The translations under genes and the position numbers were made by a program. A DNA stretch of 64,000 nucleotides from Pacificispira sp033344895 (lineage in GTDB: Bacteria > Pseudomonadota > Alphaproteobacteria > UBA8366 > Aestuariispiraceae): contig OZ245920.1 of NCBI GenBank assembly GCA_965229685.1, positions 2,728,001-2,792,000 on the forward strand, given 5' to 3'. This document shows positions 27,201 to 35,342 of the stretch, in pieces (the first letter of the stretch is position 1; every line of letters begins with the position of its first letter). Under the pieces are notes generated by a model. It was given only the letters and a program-made list of their open reading frames with translations. It had not been told where the DNA came from and ran no database searches.

Positions 27201-27926
27201 TACGAAGACGGCAGCCTGGGCGAATTGTTCATCGACATGCACAAGGAAGGCGCGGCCTTCCGCTCGCTGATGAACAATTTCGCCATCGCGGTTTCCATCG
27301 GCCTGCAATACGGCGTGCCGCTGGAGGAATATGTAGAGGCCTATACCTTCACGCGGTTCGAGCCGTCGGGGATGGTCGAAGGCAACGAGGCGATCAAGAT
27401 GGCCACCTCGATCCTGGACTACATCTTCCGCGAAGTGGCGATCAGCTATCTGGGCCGCGACGACCTGGCCCATGTTCAGCCGGAAGACATGCTGCCGGAC
27501 ACGACCGGTGGCGGCGACAAGGAAAGCGAACTGGCGGAAGAGACCGCCCAGGCGATCCAGGCGATCCAGCGGATCACCAGCCGGGGCTTCGTCCGCAAGT
27601 CGGACCTGACCGCCTATACCGGTGTCGTGACTCAGCTGGGCGGCGGAGGTGCCGCCGGCAGCATGACCAATTCCGCCCCGTCGCAGACCGCGGTGTCCGC
27701 CGGTGCGGGAACTCAGTTTGTGGAGACCGGGGCGGGGGGCGATACCGCTGTCCAGGTCGGCGAAGCGGTGCGCGAACAAGTGGATGGCCGTCTGGAGCGG
27801 ATCCGCGAAGCGCGCGCCAAAGGGTATGAGGGCGATCCCTGCGGTGACTGCGGGAACATGACCCTCGTGCGGAACGGCACCTGCCTGAAATGCGTCACCT
27901 GTGGCGCCACCAGCGGGTGTTCGTAA
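24213..27926 (+). CDS. nrdJ: B12-dependent (class II) ribonucleotide reductase
   Basis: A 1237-residue NrdJ. The start MRIARRFTKKNESPYAAIQF was chosen because AAGGGGG lies about 12 nt upstream and the family begins this way. The active-site segment NPCSEYMFLDDTACNLASLN (near residue 480) has the catalytic Asn-x-Cys-x-Glu. The long C-terminal region includes a domain with KAIVGGHKVYLRTGEYEDG and ends in a cysteine-rich tail (CGDCGNM ... CLKCVTCGATSGCS), which probably relays electrons. It makes deoxyribonucleotides without oxygen dependence, using adenosylcobalamin. Paired NrdR-like boxes precede it and a terminator follows. Confidence 0.96.
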   Translation: MRIARRFTKKNESPYAAIQFRKTDSEIRNPDGTVVFQLKDIEIPSNYSQVAGDVLAQKYFRKAGVPAATKPVKEKDVPEFLWRRVPDEAALNKMPEEDRFGSETKSTQVFDRLAGTWAYWGWKGGYFDAEEDAQAYFDEMRFMLARQMAAPNSPQWFNTGLHWAYGIDGPSQGHLYVDYKTGKLVRSKSAYEHPQPHACFIQSVEDDLVNDNGIMDLWVREARLFKYGSGTGTNFSRIRGANEPLAGGGKSSGLMSFLKIGDKAAGAIKSGGTTRRAAKMVVVDVDHPDIEGFVDWKVIEEQKVAALVAGSKLHAEHLNAIMKACNEGRLDDGAVLTGDARFDPKRNRTLKNEIRAARRAQIPENYVQRVIQFARQGYTEIEFPTYDTDWDSEAYSTVSGQNANNSVRVTDEFLRAVETGGDWALKNRTDGKVAKTLKAADLWEKIGHAAWASADPGIQYDTTINDWHTCPNSGRINASNPCSEYMFLDDTACNLASLNLMQFRRPDRGFDIEGFSHAVRLWTVTLEISVLMAQFPSKSIAELSYKYRTLGLGFANIGGLLMAAGLSYDSDEGRAICGAISALMTGVSYETSAEMASELGPFPGFEENRDAMLRVMRNHRVAAHGWGDGYDGLSVTPVPLDVPNCPDEVLAKAAADAWDRAVKAGEQHGYRNAQATVIAPTGTIGLVMDCDTTGIEPDFALVKFKKLAGGGYFKIINRTVPEALKTLGYSEREIGEIERYAVGHGTLAGAPGVNHDSLMAKGFGPEEIAKLESALGNAFDIKFVFNKWTLGEAFCTDMLGFDADDLNDMSFDMLAELGFERHEIDAANTYCCGAMTLEGAPHLRAEHLPVFDCANPCGKKGTRFLTAESHIRMMAAAQPFISGAISKTINMPNSASVEDCKAAYILSWKLGLKANALYRDGSKLSQPLASSLLDDDDLQDDLADATPAEAIPMVAERIVERIIEKRADRKKLPHRRKGYTQKAIVGGHKVYLRTGEYEDGSLGELFIDMHKEGAAFRSLMNNFAIAVSIGLQYGVPLEEYVEAYTFTRFEPSGMVEGNEAIKMATSILDYIFREVAISYLGRDDLAHVQPEDMLPDTTGGGDKESELAEETAQAIQAIQRITSRGFVRKSDLTAYTGVVTQLGGGGAAGSMTNSAPSQTAVSAGAGTQFVETGAGGDTAVQVGEAVREQVDGRLERIREARAKGYEGDPCGDCGNMTLVRNGTCLKCVTCGATSGCS

Positions 27927-28003
27927 GGGCCCGGCCCTTCCTTATTCGTCGGGCCCTCGGCGCGGATATCCCTACTCCGCGCCACGGTGCTCCCTGTGAC
28001 CTT

Positions 28004-28031
28004 GCCCCCGGCCCGCGCCGGGGGCATTTTT
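28004..28031 (+). terminator. Intrinsic terminator after nrdJ
   Basis: GCCCCCGG (28004-28011) and CCGGGGGC (28018-28025) form a perfect 8-bp stem with a 6-nt loop, followed by ATTTTT. A second inverted repeat without a T-run (GGGCCCG/CGGGCCC, 27927-27956) begins directly after the nrdJ stop codon. Confidence 0.75.
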
Positions 28032-28083
28032 CCACTCGGTCGCCCAACAATCACCTGCCACATCCATGCTTCGGAATTCGATC

Positions 28084-28677
28084 ATGAAAATCGACACCTA
28101 TCTGTTCGACATCGGCGGCGTGCTGGTCGACTGGAACCCGGATCACCTGCTGCGCAGCCTGCTGCCGGACGATGAGGCGATACGGGTGTTTCGGGATGAA
28201 GCCGTCACCCATGAGCGCATCCTGAAGATGGATCGCGGGCAAAGCTGGGCGGAGCAGTTGGCCGAGATCGAAGAAGCGGCTCCGCATCATCTGGACGTCG
28301 CGCGGATGTACGGCGAACGGTGGGTCGAGACCATCGCGGCACCGATTCAGGACACCGTCGACCTGATGCTGGCGCTGAAGGCCGAGGGCTATCCGATCTA
28401 TGCCCTGTCCAATTACGGGGCGGAGAATTTCGAGCGTTCCGTCGATGTCTATCCGTTCTTGGACGCGTTCGACGGGCGGGTGGTTTCGGCTTACGAGGAC
28501 GTAATCAAGCCCGACCCGGCGATCTACGACATCGTCATAGAGCGTTTCGACCTGACGCCGGAGACGACGCTGTTCATCGACGACCGTCCGGAGAACACCG
28601 ACGCGGCCGCCGCGAAAGGGTTCCAGGTGCACACTTTCACGACACCGGAGAGTCTGAGGCGTTTTCTGGGACGGTAG
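28084..28677 (+). CDS. HAD-superfamily phosphatase (YihX-like)
   Basis: A 197-residue protein starting MKIDTYLFDIGGVLVDWNPD; the nucleophile Asp9 lies in the FDIGGVLVDW motif. Motif II is ALSNYG (near 115), the motif III lysine is in DVIKPDPAIY, and motif IV is LFIDDRPEN (near 165). The D-x-G variant of motif I is shared with the YihX subfamily of sugar-phosphate phosphatases. The ATG at 28084 was preferred over 28066, as neither has a strong ribosome site but the family starts here. The substrate is unknown. Confidence 0.82.
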   Translation: MKIDTYLFDIGGVLVDWNPDHLLRSLLPDDEAIRVFRDEAVTHERILKMDRGQSWAEQLAEIEEAAPHHLDVARMYGERWVETIAAPIQDTVDLMLALKAEGYPIYALSNYGAENFERSVDVYPFLDAFDGRVVSAYEDVIKPDPAIYDIVIERFDLTPETTLFIDDRPENTDAAAAKGFQVHTFTTPESLRRFLGR

Positions 28678-28691
28678 TTGGCGACCGCCCT

Positions 28692-28769
28692 GTTCCTGCG
28701 AAAGCAGGAACCTTCATTGATCAGGTACGGAGCAGACACATCGAAGGCCCCTGCTTCCGCAGGAGCACG
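28692..28769. repeat. 78-bp palindromic intergenic repeat, copy 1
   Basis: The unit opens with GTTCCTGC-GAAA-GCAGGAAC (28692-28711), continues CCTTCATTGATCAGGTACGG, and ends with CCTGC-TTCC-GCAGG plus AGCACG. CCTTC near the left hairpin can pair with GAAGG before the right hairpin, giving a two-hairpin, cruciform-like element. An almost identical unit of equal length lies at 28809. Confidence 0.85.
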
Positions 28770-28808
28770 TGACGTCTTATCGCTATCGTGAGCCATCCCC
28801 GCCGCCGC

Positions 28809-28886
28809 GTTCCTGCGAAAGCAGGAACCTTCATCGATCAGGTACGGCACAAGCCCACAGAAGGCTCCTGCTTCCGCAGGAGCACG
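28809..28886. repeat. 78-bp palindromic intergenic repeat, copy 2
   Basis: Same structure and length as the unit at 28692, with few differences, mostly in the central linker. The right hairpin is a perfect CTCCTGC-TTCC-GCAGGAG. The two copies are in the same orientation, 39 bp apart, between the convergent HAD and Lrp genes. This is the pattern of a dispersed REP/BIME-like element. Confidence 0.85.
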
Positions 28887-28897
28887 GACTGAGCATA

Positions 28898-29356
28898 TCA
28901 CCGCACGGGCGGCGGTTTCCGGACGATGCGGCGCAGGGCCATATTGGACTGGATGCGGCTGACATGGGGCAGGCGCGAGATGTGGGTTTTGTGGATGCGT
29001 TCAAAATCGCGCATGTCGCGAACGACAAGGCGCAGTAGATAGTCCGCCTCCCCCGCCATCAGGTGACATTCGACCAGTTCCGGGATGGCGGCGACCGCGC
29101 GTTCGAAATCGGCCAGCGCCGCCTCGCTCTGACCGCTCAGCGTGATCTGCACGATGACGCTGCCGTCGAAGCCCAGACGCTCCTCGTCCAGCAATGCGGT
29201 GTAGCCTTCGATGATCCCGGCCCCCTCCAGACGGGTCAATCTCCGCTGACAGGTTGAGGCGGAAATGCCCAACCGCTGCCCCAGATCGGCGAGGGTCAGG
29301 CGGGCATTTTGCTGCACCGCATCCAAAAGGGCGATATCCGTGTCGTCCAACTGCAT
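28898..29356 (-). CDS. Lrp/AsnC-family transcriptional regulator
   Basis: A 152-residue regulator. The start MQLDDTDIALLDAVQQNARL leads into the helix-turn-helix TLADLGQRLGISASTCQRRL (residues about 21-40), followed by the RAM effector domain (VECHLMAGEADYLLRLVVRD). It is divergent from alanine dehydrogenase, so it most likely senses an amino acid, probably alanine, and controls ald. Confidence 0.9.
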   Translation of the reverse strand: MQLDDTDIALLDAVQQNARLTLADLGQRLGISASTCQRRLTRLEGAGIIEGYTALLDEERLGFDGSVIVQITLSGQSEAALADFERAVAAIPELVECHLMAGEADYLLRLVVRDMRDFERIHKTHISRLPHVSRIQSNMALRRIVRKPPPVR

Positions 29357-29410
29357 TCTGCAAGATACCATCATTGGGCTCAAAGTTTTGCAAGTTTGCT
29401 GCATTTGATG
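29352..29410 (+). promoter_or_regulatory. Candidate Lrp-family sites in lrp-ald spacer
   Basis: Four TGCA cores occur at 29352, 29359, 29389 and 29400, in AT-rich surroundings (TTTTGCAAGTTTGCTGCATTT) between the divergent lrp-like and ald genes. Lrp-type proteins bind imperfect AT-rich palindromes, so this is a plausible but unproven operator region. Confidence 0.3.
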
Positions 29411-29526
29411 GCATTTCCGACAGCGACTTCGCAACCACATTTCGGGCATCTGGGCGTATCATCCGCACCATACGAAACTGGTGCCTCTTCAAAACGGGGC
29501 CGCTCGCGAAATATAGGGGTGGAACA

Positions 29527-30654
29527 ATGCTCATCGGCGTGCCGAAAGAGATCAAGAATCACGAATACCGTGTCGGCCTGGTGCCCTTCGCCGTGCGCGA
29601 ACTGGTACACCACGGCCACAAGGTCGTCATCGAAACCCAGGCCGGCTCCGGCATCGGCGTCAGCGACGACGATTATCGCGCGGCGGGCGCGGAAATTCTG
29701 GGCGATGCAAAATCGGTCTTCGAAACCGCCGAGATGATCGTCAAGGTCAAGGAACCGCAGGCGGTCGAATGCGAGATGCTGCGCGAAGGCCAGTTGCTGT
29801 TCACCTATCTGCATCTGGCGCCCGACCTACCGCAGACCCAGGGCCTGCTGAAGTCGGGCTGCATTGCCATCGCCTATGAAACCGTGACCAGCCCGCGCGG
29901 CGGCCTGCCGCTGCTGGCCCCGATGAGCGAGGTCGCCGGCCGGATGGGTCCGCAGGCCGGCGCCCATTGCCTTGAGAAGGCACAGGGTGGACGCGGCGTG
30001 CTGATGGGCGGCGTGCCCGGTGTCGCACCGGCCAAGGTCGTGGTGATCGGTGGCGGCGTGTCCGGCACCAATGCCGCCCGGATCGCCCTGGGCATGGGCG
30101 CGGAAGTCACTGTCCTGGAGCGCAATATCGCCCGGATCGCGCAACTGGACGACATGTTCCGCGGCACCGGCATGAAGACGCTGTATTCCACGGTCGATGC
30201 CGTCGAAAAATCCGTTCAGGAAGCCGATCTGGTAATCGGCGCCGTGCTGGTCCCGGGCGCCGCGGCCCCGAAACTGATCAACCGCGAAATGCTGAAGACC
30301 ATGGCCGACGGCTCGGTCGTCGTCGACATCGCCATCGACCAGGGCGGTTGCCTGGAAACGTCGCGGCCGACGACGCATGCGGACCCGACCTATGTCGAGG
30401 AGGGGGTCGTTCACTATTGCGTCGCGAACATGCCGGGCGCCGTGGCGCGAACGTCGACCTTCGCGTTGAACAACGCCACGCTGCCATTCGCCGTCGCACT
30501 GGCGAACAAGGGCTATCGCGGCGCGCTGGCCGAGGACCCGCATCTGCGTCAGGGGCTGAACGTGGCCGAGGGCAAGATCACCTACAAGGCGGTCTCCGAG
30601 GCCCATGGCATGGACTACACCGCCCCCGAAGAAGCCCTGGGCATTTCTTTCTGA
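29527..30654 (+). CDS. ald: Alanine dehydrogenase
   Basis: A 375-residue enzyme that interconverts L-alanine and pyruvate plus ammonia with NAD. The N-terminus MLIGVPKEIKNHEYRVGLVP is the alanine dehydrogenase/PNT signature with the substrate-binding Arg15, and Lys74 lies in VKVKEP. The NAD-binding loop is VVIGGGVSGTNAAR (near 172). It is full length. The divergent Lrp regulator and the TGCA-rich spacer suggest amino-acid-responsive control. A terminator follows at 30680. Confidence 0.96.
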   Translation: MLIGVPKEIKNHEYRVGLVPFAVRELVHHGHKVVIETQAGSGIGVSDDDYRAAGAEILGDAKSVFETAEMIVKVKEPQAVECEMLREGQLLFTYLHLAPDLPQTQGLLKSGCIAIAYETVTSPRGGLPLLAPMSEVAGRMGPQAGAHCLEKAQGGRGVLMGGVPGVAPAKVVVIGGGVSGTNAARIALGMGAEVTVLERNIARIAQLDDMFRGTGMKTLYSTVDAVEKSVQEADLVIGAVLVPGAAAPKLINREMLKTMADGSVVVDIAIDQGGCLETSRPTTHADPTYVEEGVVHYCVANMPGAVARTSTFALNNATLPFAVALANKGYRGALAEDPHLRQGLNVAEGKITYKAVSEAHGMDYTAPEEALGISF

Positions 30655-30679
30655 ACCGGATCCTCCCGGTGACGAGCCT

Positions 30680-30714
30680 GCGGCCCCGACGGATCCCGTC
30701 GGGGCCGCCTTTTT
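30680..30714 (+). terminator. Intrinsic terminator after ald
   Basis: GCGGCCCCGACGG and CCGTCGGGGCCGC form a long GC-rich hairpin followed by CTTTTTG, ending 3 bp before the stop codon of the convergent glutamine-synthetase-like gene. Confidence 0.85.
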
Positions 30715-30717
30715 GCG

Positions 30718-32061
30718 TCAGACGTTCAGCAGAAGATTCTCACGTTCCCAGGAACTGATGACCCGCTGATACAAATCGTATTCGTGATTCTTCACGTCCA
30801 TATACGCACGGGAGAAATTCTCACCCAGCGTATCCTTCAGGGGCTTTGCATAGTTGAACTTATGCAGCGCATCGCCCTGGTTCCGCGGCAGCGCGAAGGC
30901 GAAACGGTAGGCATCGCCGTCGACCGGGTTGGACGGTTCGATCTTTTCCTTCATGCCCAGATAGCCACAGGCCAGGGTCGCCGCCATGGCCAGATACGGG
31001 TTCGCGTCTGACCCCGCCAGGCGGTTCTCGATCCGTCGCGCCTGGGGTGAGGAATCCGGCACGCGCAGGCCGCAGGTTCTATTGTCATGGCCCCAATGCA
31101 CATTGATCGGCGCATCCGAATAGCGCGCGATCCGCCTGTAACTGTTGACGTTCGGCGCCATCAGCGGCATCGCCGCCGGCAGGTAGCGCTGCAGCCCGCC
31201 AATGTAGTTCAGCAGGGTCTTCGAATCCTTGCCGGTCTTCGTCGCAAACACGTTGCGACCCGTTTCGATATCGACCAGCGACTGGTGAATATGCATGGAG
31301 GAGCCGGGCTGGTGCTGATGCGGCTTTGCCATGAAGGTGGCATAGATGTCGTGCTTCAGCGCGGCCTGACGGACCAATCTCTTGAACAGGAAGACCTGAT
31401 CGGCCAGTTCCAGCGGGTCGCCATGATTGAAATTGATCTCCATCTGCGCGGCACCGGCTTCATGCGCCATTGTGTCGACATCCAGATTCGCGGTCTCGCA
31501 GAAGTCGTAGATATCCTCGACGATCGGATCGAACTCGTTGGCGGCCTCGATCCCATAGGCCTGCCGCCCGGATTCCTGGCGGCCCGAAGCGCCGATCGGC
31601 GGTTCAAGCGGATAATCCGGATCCAGGTTCTTCTTCACGAAGTAGAATTCCAGCTCCGGCGCGACGACGGGGCGCAGTCCCTTCTTCGCATAGAGTTCCA
31701 GGATGCGGCGCAGCAGATAGCGTGGCGAGATGTCCACAGGCTTGCCGTTCAGGTGAAAGGCGTCGCAGATGACCTGTGCCACCGGTTCGGGATACCACGG
31801 GACAAGGCGGATCGTGCTTGGATCCGGCACCATGGCGATATCCTTGTTCGTGTCCGCCACCACATCGGTTTCGAACACGAAGTCGCCGGTCACCGTCTGG
31901 ATGAAAAGGCATTCCGGGACCCGCAGGCCGCGGTCGCCCAGACCATCGATGAACTTGTCCCGGGGCAGGATCTTGCCCCGCGCAATTCCGGACATGTCCG
32001 GCAGCAGACATTCGACCTCGTCGATGTCCCGTTCCTTAACCCACTCGATCAGATTACTCAC
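30718..32061 (-). CDS. puuA: Glutamine-synthetase-family ligase, probably gamma-glutamylputrescine synthetase (copy 1)
   Basis: A 447-residue protein of the PuuA branch. Visible family motifs are the substrate region EAGAAQMEINFNHGDPLELA, the ATP-binding PGSSMHIHQSLVD and NRLAGSDANPYLAMAA near the C-terminus. It lacks the C-terminal adenylylation loop of housekeeping GlnA. It should ligate glutamate to putrescine or a related amine. It is divergent from a second ligase gene that is followed by a PuuB-like oxidase, which supports polyamine catabolism. Confidence 0.85.
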   Translation of the reverse strand: MSNLIEWVKERDIDEVECLLPDMSGIARGKILPRDKFIDGLGDRGLRVPECLFIQTVTGDFVFETDVVADTNKDIAMVPDPSTIRLVPWYPEPVAQVICDAFHLNGKPVDISPRYLLRRILELYAKKGLRPVVAPELEFYFVKKNLDPDYPLEPPIGASGRQESGRQAYGIEAANEFDPIVEDIYDFCETANLDVDTMAHEAGAAQMEINFNHGDPLELADQVFLFKRLVRQAALKHDIYATFMAKPHQHQPGSSMHIHQSLVDIETGRNVFATKTGKDSKTLLNYIGGLQRYLPAAMPLMAPNVNSYRRIARYSDAPINVHWGHDNRTCGLRVPDSSPQARRIENRLAGSDANPYLAMAATLACGYLGMKEKIEPSNPVDGDAYRFAFALPRNQGDALHKFNYAKPLKDTLGENFSRAYMDVKNHEYDLYQRVISSWERENLLLNV

Positions 32062-32137
32062 GTTACCCTACCTCTACCGCGCCCCAGGCAGGTATCCGAA
32101 CGAGCCCCCCAGACAGAAAAAAGCGCAGCGCCAAAGA

Positions 32138-32166
32138 TTGTGATCACATTTTTTATGCCTTATAGT
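32138..32166 (+). promoter_or_regulatory. Predicted promoter with palindromic operator before second puuA
   Basis: TTGTGA (32138-32143) and TATAGT (32161-32166) are 17 nt apart, good -35 and -10 matches, about 80 nt before the ligase start. A perfect palindrome TGTGATCACA (32139-32148) overlaps the -35, a natural place for a repressor of polyamine genes. It lies in the divergent spacer and may serve both ligase genes. Confidence 0.45.
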
Positions 32167-32245
32167 CTCGACCGACCGCAAGGGGGAATCGGCTTGCGGT
32201 ATCCGATGTCCGATCCATGGACGCTTCTCAGCAACGGTGTTTCCC

Positions 32246-33631
32246 ATGACTGCCTGGCTCAGTAAGAAAGAAGTCGACGCCTTCACGAAGGCCAATCCGG
32301 GCCTGAAGGGTGTCGATATGCTCGTGCCGGACATGTGCGGCATCCTGCGCGGCAAACGCATCGGCGTCGAGGCGATAGACAAGCTGCATGAAGGCGGCGT
32401 CGCCCTGCCCGGCTCGACCTATCTGCTGGATGCCACCGGCCAGAATTGCGACACCATCGTCTATGGTACGTCGGACGGCGACCCGGATTTCAGTTGCCTG
32501 GGCGTTGCGGGAACACTGAAACCGGTTCCTTGGGCCCATGCCCCGACCGGCCAGGTCATAGCCAGCATGGTGACCGGAGAGGGCGAGCCGTTTTTCGCCG
32601 ATCCCCGGTTCATCCTGGCCCGCGCCACCCAGCCGCTGGTCGATATGGGCTACACCCCGGTCACCGCGATCGAGCTGGAATTCTATCTGATGGACGCGAA
32701 ATTGGACCCGTCCGGCATTCCGAACACGGCCAGTTCCCCCGCTACCGGCCGGCCGCAGACGACCACGCAGGTCTACGGCATCGAAGAATTGTACGAGTTC
32801 GAGGATTTCCTCACGGATGTGGAGGATGCCTGCGTTGCCCAGGACGTGCCGGCCGATACGGCGACGGCGGAGTACGGGCCGGGACAGTACGAGATCAACC
32901 TGCATCACGTCGACGACCCGATCAAAGCCTGCGACGACGCCATTCTGCTGAAACGCATCATCAAGGGGGTCGCCCGCAAGCACGGCATGATCGCGACCTT
33001 TATGGCCAAGCCGTTTTCGGAACGGGCGGGCTGCGGCATGCACATTCACCTCAGCCTGCTGGACAAGGACGGCAACAACATCTTTGCCGGTCCGATGGAC
33101 AAGGAGATCGGCCTGCCCGCCTCCAAGGCGCTGCGCCATGCCATCGGCGGCCTGGCGGCGACAACGGCCGATTCCATGGCGGTCTTTGCCCCCAATGCCA
33201 ATTCCTATCGCCGTTTCCAGGCGAACTCCTACGCACCGATCAACACCGCCTGGGGGGTTGACAACCGGACGGTCTCGCTGCGCATCCCGCGATCGGACGA
33301 AAAAGGCATGCGTGTCGAGCATCGGGTCGCCGGCGCGGATGCAAACCCCTATCTGACCATGGCCTGCGTCATGGCCGGGGTCCATCACGGCCTGACCCAT
33401 AAATCCGACCCGGGCCCGATGGAAACCGGCAATGCGTATGAAAAGCCGGTGACGGAGCTTCCCCTTCGCTGGTGGCAGGCGCTTCAGACCTTCGGCGAAA
33501 GCAAGGTCCTGCCGAAATATCTCGGGGCGCATTACTGCGAGACCTACGCGGCCGCCCGGAGCTTCGAGAACGACGCATTCCAGGCGCAGATCCCGCCCCT
33601 GGATTACGAATGGTACCTGCGCACGGTGTAA
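32246..33631 (+). CDS. puuA: Glutamine-synthetase-family ligase, probably gamma-glutamylputrescine synthetase (copy 2)
   Basis: A 461-residue ligase starting MTAWLSKKEVDAFTKANPGL. Its motifs include EYGPGQYEINLHHVDDPIKA, AGCGMHIHLSLLD and HRVAGADANPYLTMAC. It is homologous to, but clearly diverged from, the ligase encoded on the opposite strand. It is followed 4 nt later by the PuuB-like oxidase gene, so this copy is probably the main gamma-glutamyl-amine ligase. An upstream in-frame GTG (32237) is a weaker start candidate. Confidence 0.85.
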   Translation: MTAWLSKKEVDAFTKANPGLKGVDMLVPDMCGILRGKRIGVEAIDKLHEGGVALPGSTYLLDATGQNCDTIVYGTSDGDPDFSCLGVAGTLKPVPWAHAPTGQVIASMVTGEGEPFFADPRFILARATQPLVDMGYTPVTAIELEFYLMDAKLDPSGIPNTASSPATGRPQTTTQVYGIEELYEFEDFLTDVEDACVAQDVPADTATAEYGPGQYEINLHHVDDPIKACDDAILLKRIIKGVARKHGMIATFMAKPFSERAGCGMHIHLSLLDKDGNNIFAGPMDKEIGLPASKALRHAIGGLAATTADSMAVFAPNANSYRRFQANSYAPINTAWGVDNRTVSLRIPRSDEKGMRVEHRVAGADANPYLTMACVMAGVHHGLTHKSDPGPMETGNAYEKPVTELPLRWWQALQTFGESKVLPKYLGAHYCETYAAARSFENDAFQAQIPPLDYEWYLRTV

Positions 33632-33634
33632 GAC

Positions 33635-34912
33635 ATGGCAAAGTTTGACGATACCCGATCCTATTACCGGGCAACGGCCCATACCGCGCCCTCACACCCG
33701 CGCCTGGAAGGCGAACACAAAGCCGACGTTGCCATTCTGGGCGCCGGTTATACCGGCCTGTCCGCCGCGCTGGAACTCGCCGAAGCGGGATATTCCGTCA
33801 TCGTGGTCGAGGCGGAAACCGTCGGCTTCGGCGCATCGGGCCGCAACGGTGGCCAGGTCTGCAGCGGCTTCAACAAGTCCATGGCGCAGATCGAAAGAGC
33901 CGTCGGGTCCGAAGCTGCGCAGATCGCCTGGGAAATTGCAGATGGCGCCCCGCGACTGGTCGGCGAACGGATCCGGAAATACGATATCGATTGCGATCTG
34001 AAATGGGGCTACCTGCACGCTGCGGAGAAGAAAAGTCAGCTTGAAGACCTGAAGGAGCACCAGGCTGAATGGGAGAAATGGGGCTACAAGGGCACCAAAC
34101 TCTATGAAGGCGCCAATGTGCGGGAGAAGATCGGCAGCGACCGCTATGTCGGTGCCTTGTGGGAACCCGACGCCGGTCATGTCCATCCGCTGAACTATTG
34201 CCTGGGGCTTGCGAAAGCCGCCCATGCCGCCGGAGCGCAGATCTTTGAACACAGCCGCGCGGTGAAGCTGGATACCGGCGACCGGCCCGCGATCCATACC
34301 GAGCAAGGGACCGTCCGCGCCGAGCATCTGATCCTCGCCGGCAATGCGTATCTGCGCGAAACGGAGCCCTATCTGTTCCGACGCCTGATGCCGGTCGGCA
34401 GCTATATCGTTGCGACGGAACCTTTGGGTGACAATCGCGCGAAGAGCCTGCTGCCCACGGACGATGCGGTGTCGAACTGCAACTTCATCGTCGACTATTA
34501 CCGGCTCAGCGGTGACAAGCGCATGCTGTTCGGCGGCCGCGCCACCTATTCCGGACTTGAGCCCAACGATCTGGGCGGCTTTGTGCGGCCGCGCATGCTG
34601 CATGTCTTTCCGGAACTGGAAGATGCGAAGATCGAGCATGTCTGGGGCGGCTATATCGGTATCACCGTCGACCGAATGCCGCATGTCGGCCGGATCGGCA
34701 GCCGTACCTATTTCAGCCAGGGCTATTCGGGCCACGGTCTCGCCCTCAGCAACATGTGCGGCAAGATTCTCGCTGAAGCGATCAAGGGGCAGACCAGCAA
34801 GTTTGACGTGATGCACAAATTCAAGCATCCGATCTTCCCCGGTGGTCGTTTCCGCACCCCGTTGCTGACCCTCGGCATGTTTTGGTATCGCCTGAAGGAT
34901 GCCTTGGCGTAA
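33635..34912 (+). CDS. puuB: FAD-dependent amine oxidase, gamma-glutamylputrescine oxidase-like
   Basis: A 425-residue flavoprotein of the DAO family. The dinucleotide-binding motif is VAILGAGYTGLSAALELAEA (near residue 32), followed by VGFGASGRNGGQV, a characteristic PuuB/OrdL stretch. The C-terminal flavin-contact region reads YFSQGYSGHGLALSN. It should oxidise the gamma-glutamylated amine made by the upstream ligase, releasing ammonia and peroxide. No aldehyde dehydrogenase or hydrolase partner (PuuC/PuuD) is adjacent. Confidence 0.88.
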   Translation: MAKFDDTRSYYRATAHTAPSHPRLEGEHKADVAILGAGYTGLSAALELAEAGYSVIVVEAETVGFGASGRNGGQVCSGFNKSMAQIERAVGSEAAQIAWEIADGAPRLVGERIRKYDIDCDLKWGYLHAAEKKSQLEDLKEHQAEWEKWGYKGTKLYEGANVREKIGSDRYVGALWEPDAGHVHPLNYCLGLAKAAHAAGAQIFEHSRAVKLDTGDRPAIHTEQGTVRAEHLILAGNAYLRETEPYLFRRLMPVGSYIVATEPLGDNRAKSLLPTDDAVSNCNFIVDYYRLSGDKRMLFGGRATYSGLEPNDLGGFVRPRMLHVFPELEDAKIEHVWGGYIGITVDRMPHVGRIGSRTYFSQGYSGHGLALSNMCGKILAEAIKGQTSKFDVMHKFKHPIFPGGRFRTPLLTLGMFWYRLKDALA

Positions 34913-34988
34913 GCTCTCGTTCGGCACGAATCCTGCTTGCGCCATTCGGCGGGAGGGCAGTGCGTCTGCCGTGAAGAGGGAACCCTGA

Positions 34989-35324
34989 ATGTTCAGCCGC
35001 TTGATGCGTATCATCAAACCGGGCGATCGCCGCAAGGAACGCCGCGTCAAAGTCCGCTTTCCGGCGGAGGTCGGCGGCCTGAAAGGACGGGTGACCGATG
35101 TCAGCCTGGGTGGGTTCGGCTTCTATCCGGACCAGGAGGGCCTGACCGAGGGAGACGAGGTCATGTCGGTTCTGATGCCCGACGAGTTCACGACCATCGA
35201 AATCGCGAGCCGCGTAGTGGGCGCCGATGATGAAGGCATGGTCGTCTGCGTCGCCTTCATCAAGGTGACCCCGGAACAGTTCGATCCGTTGCAGGACATT
35301 ATTGCAAATCAGTCCATCGGGTGA
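34989..35324 (+). CDS. PilZ-domain protein (putative cyclic-di-GMP receptor)
   Basis: A 111-residue protein containing one PilZ domain. The RxxxR-type motif appears as RRKERRVKVRFPAEV (near residue 16) and the D/NxSxxG motif as DVSLGGFGF (near 38), the residues that bind cyclic-di-GMP in this family. There is no effector domain, so it probably acts through a partner. It is transcribed alone, downstream of puuB and convergent with the TerB-like gene. Confidence 0.82.
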   Translation: MFSRLMRIIKPGDRRKERRVKVRFPAEVGGLKGRVTDVSLGGFGFYPDQEGLTEGDEVMSVLMPDEFTTIEIASRVVGADDEGMVVCVAFIKVTPEQFDPLQDIIANQSIG

Positions 35325-35342
35325 TGGCGGGCCGGCAGCGCC

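Noticed and set aside
25839..27779. 646-codon open frame opposite nrdJ
   Set aside because: Antisense shadow of a clearly recognised ribonucleotide reductase; no ribosome site and no recognisable domain.
28692..28886. Possible CRISPR array
   Set aside because: Only two copies, each 78 bp with internal palindromes and a 39-bp gap that is not spacer-like; no cas genes nearby.
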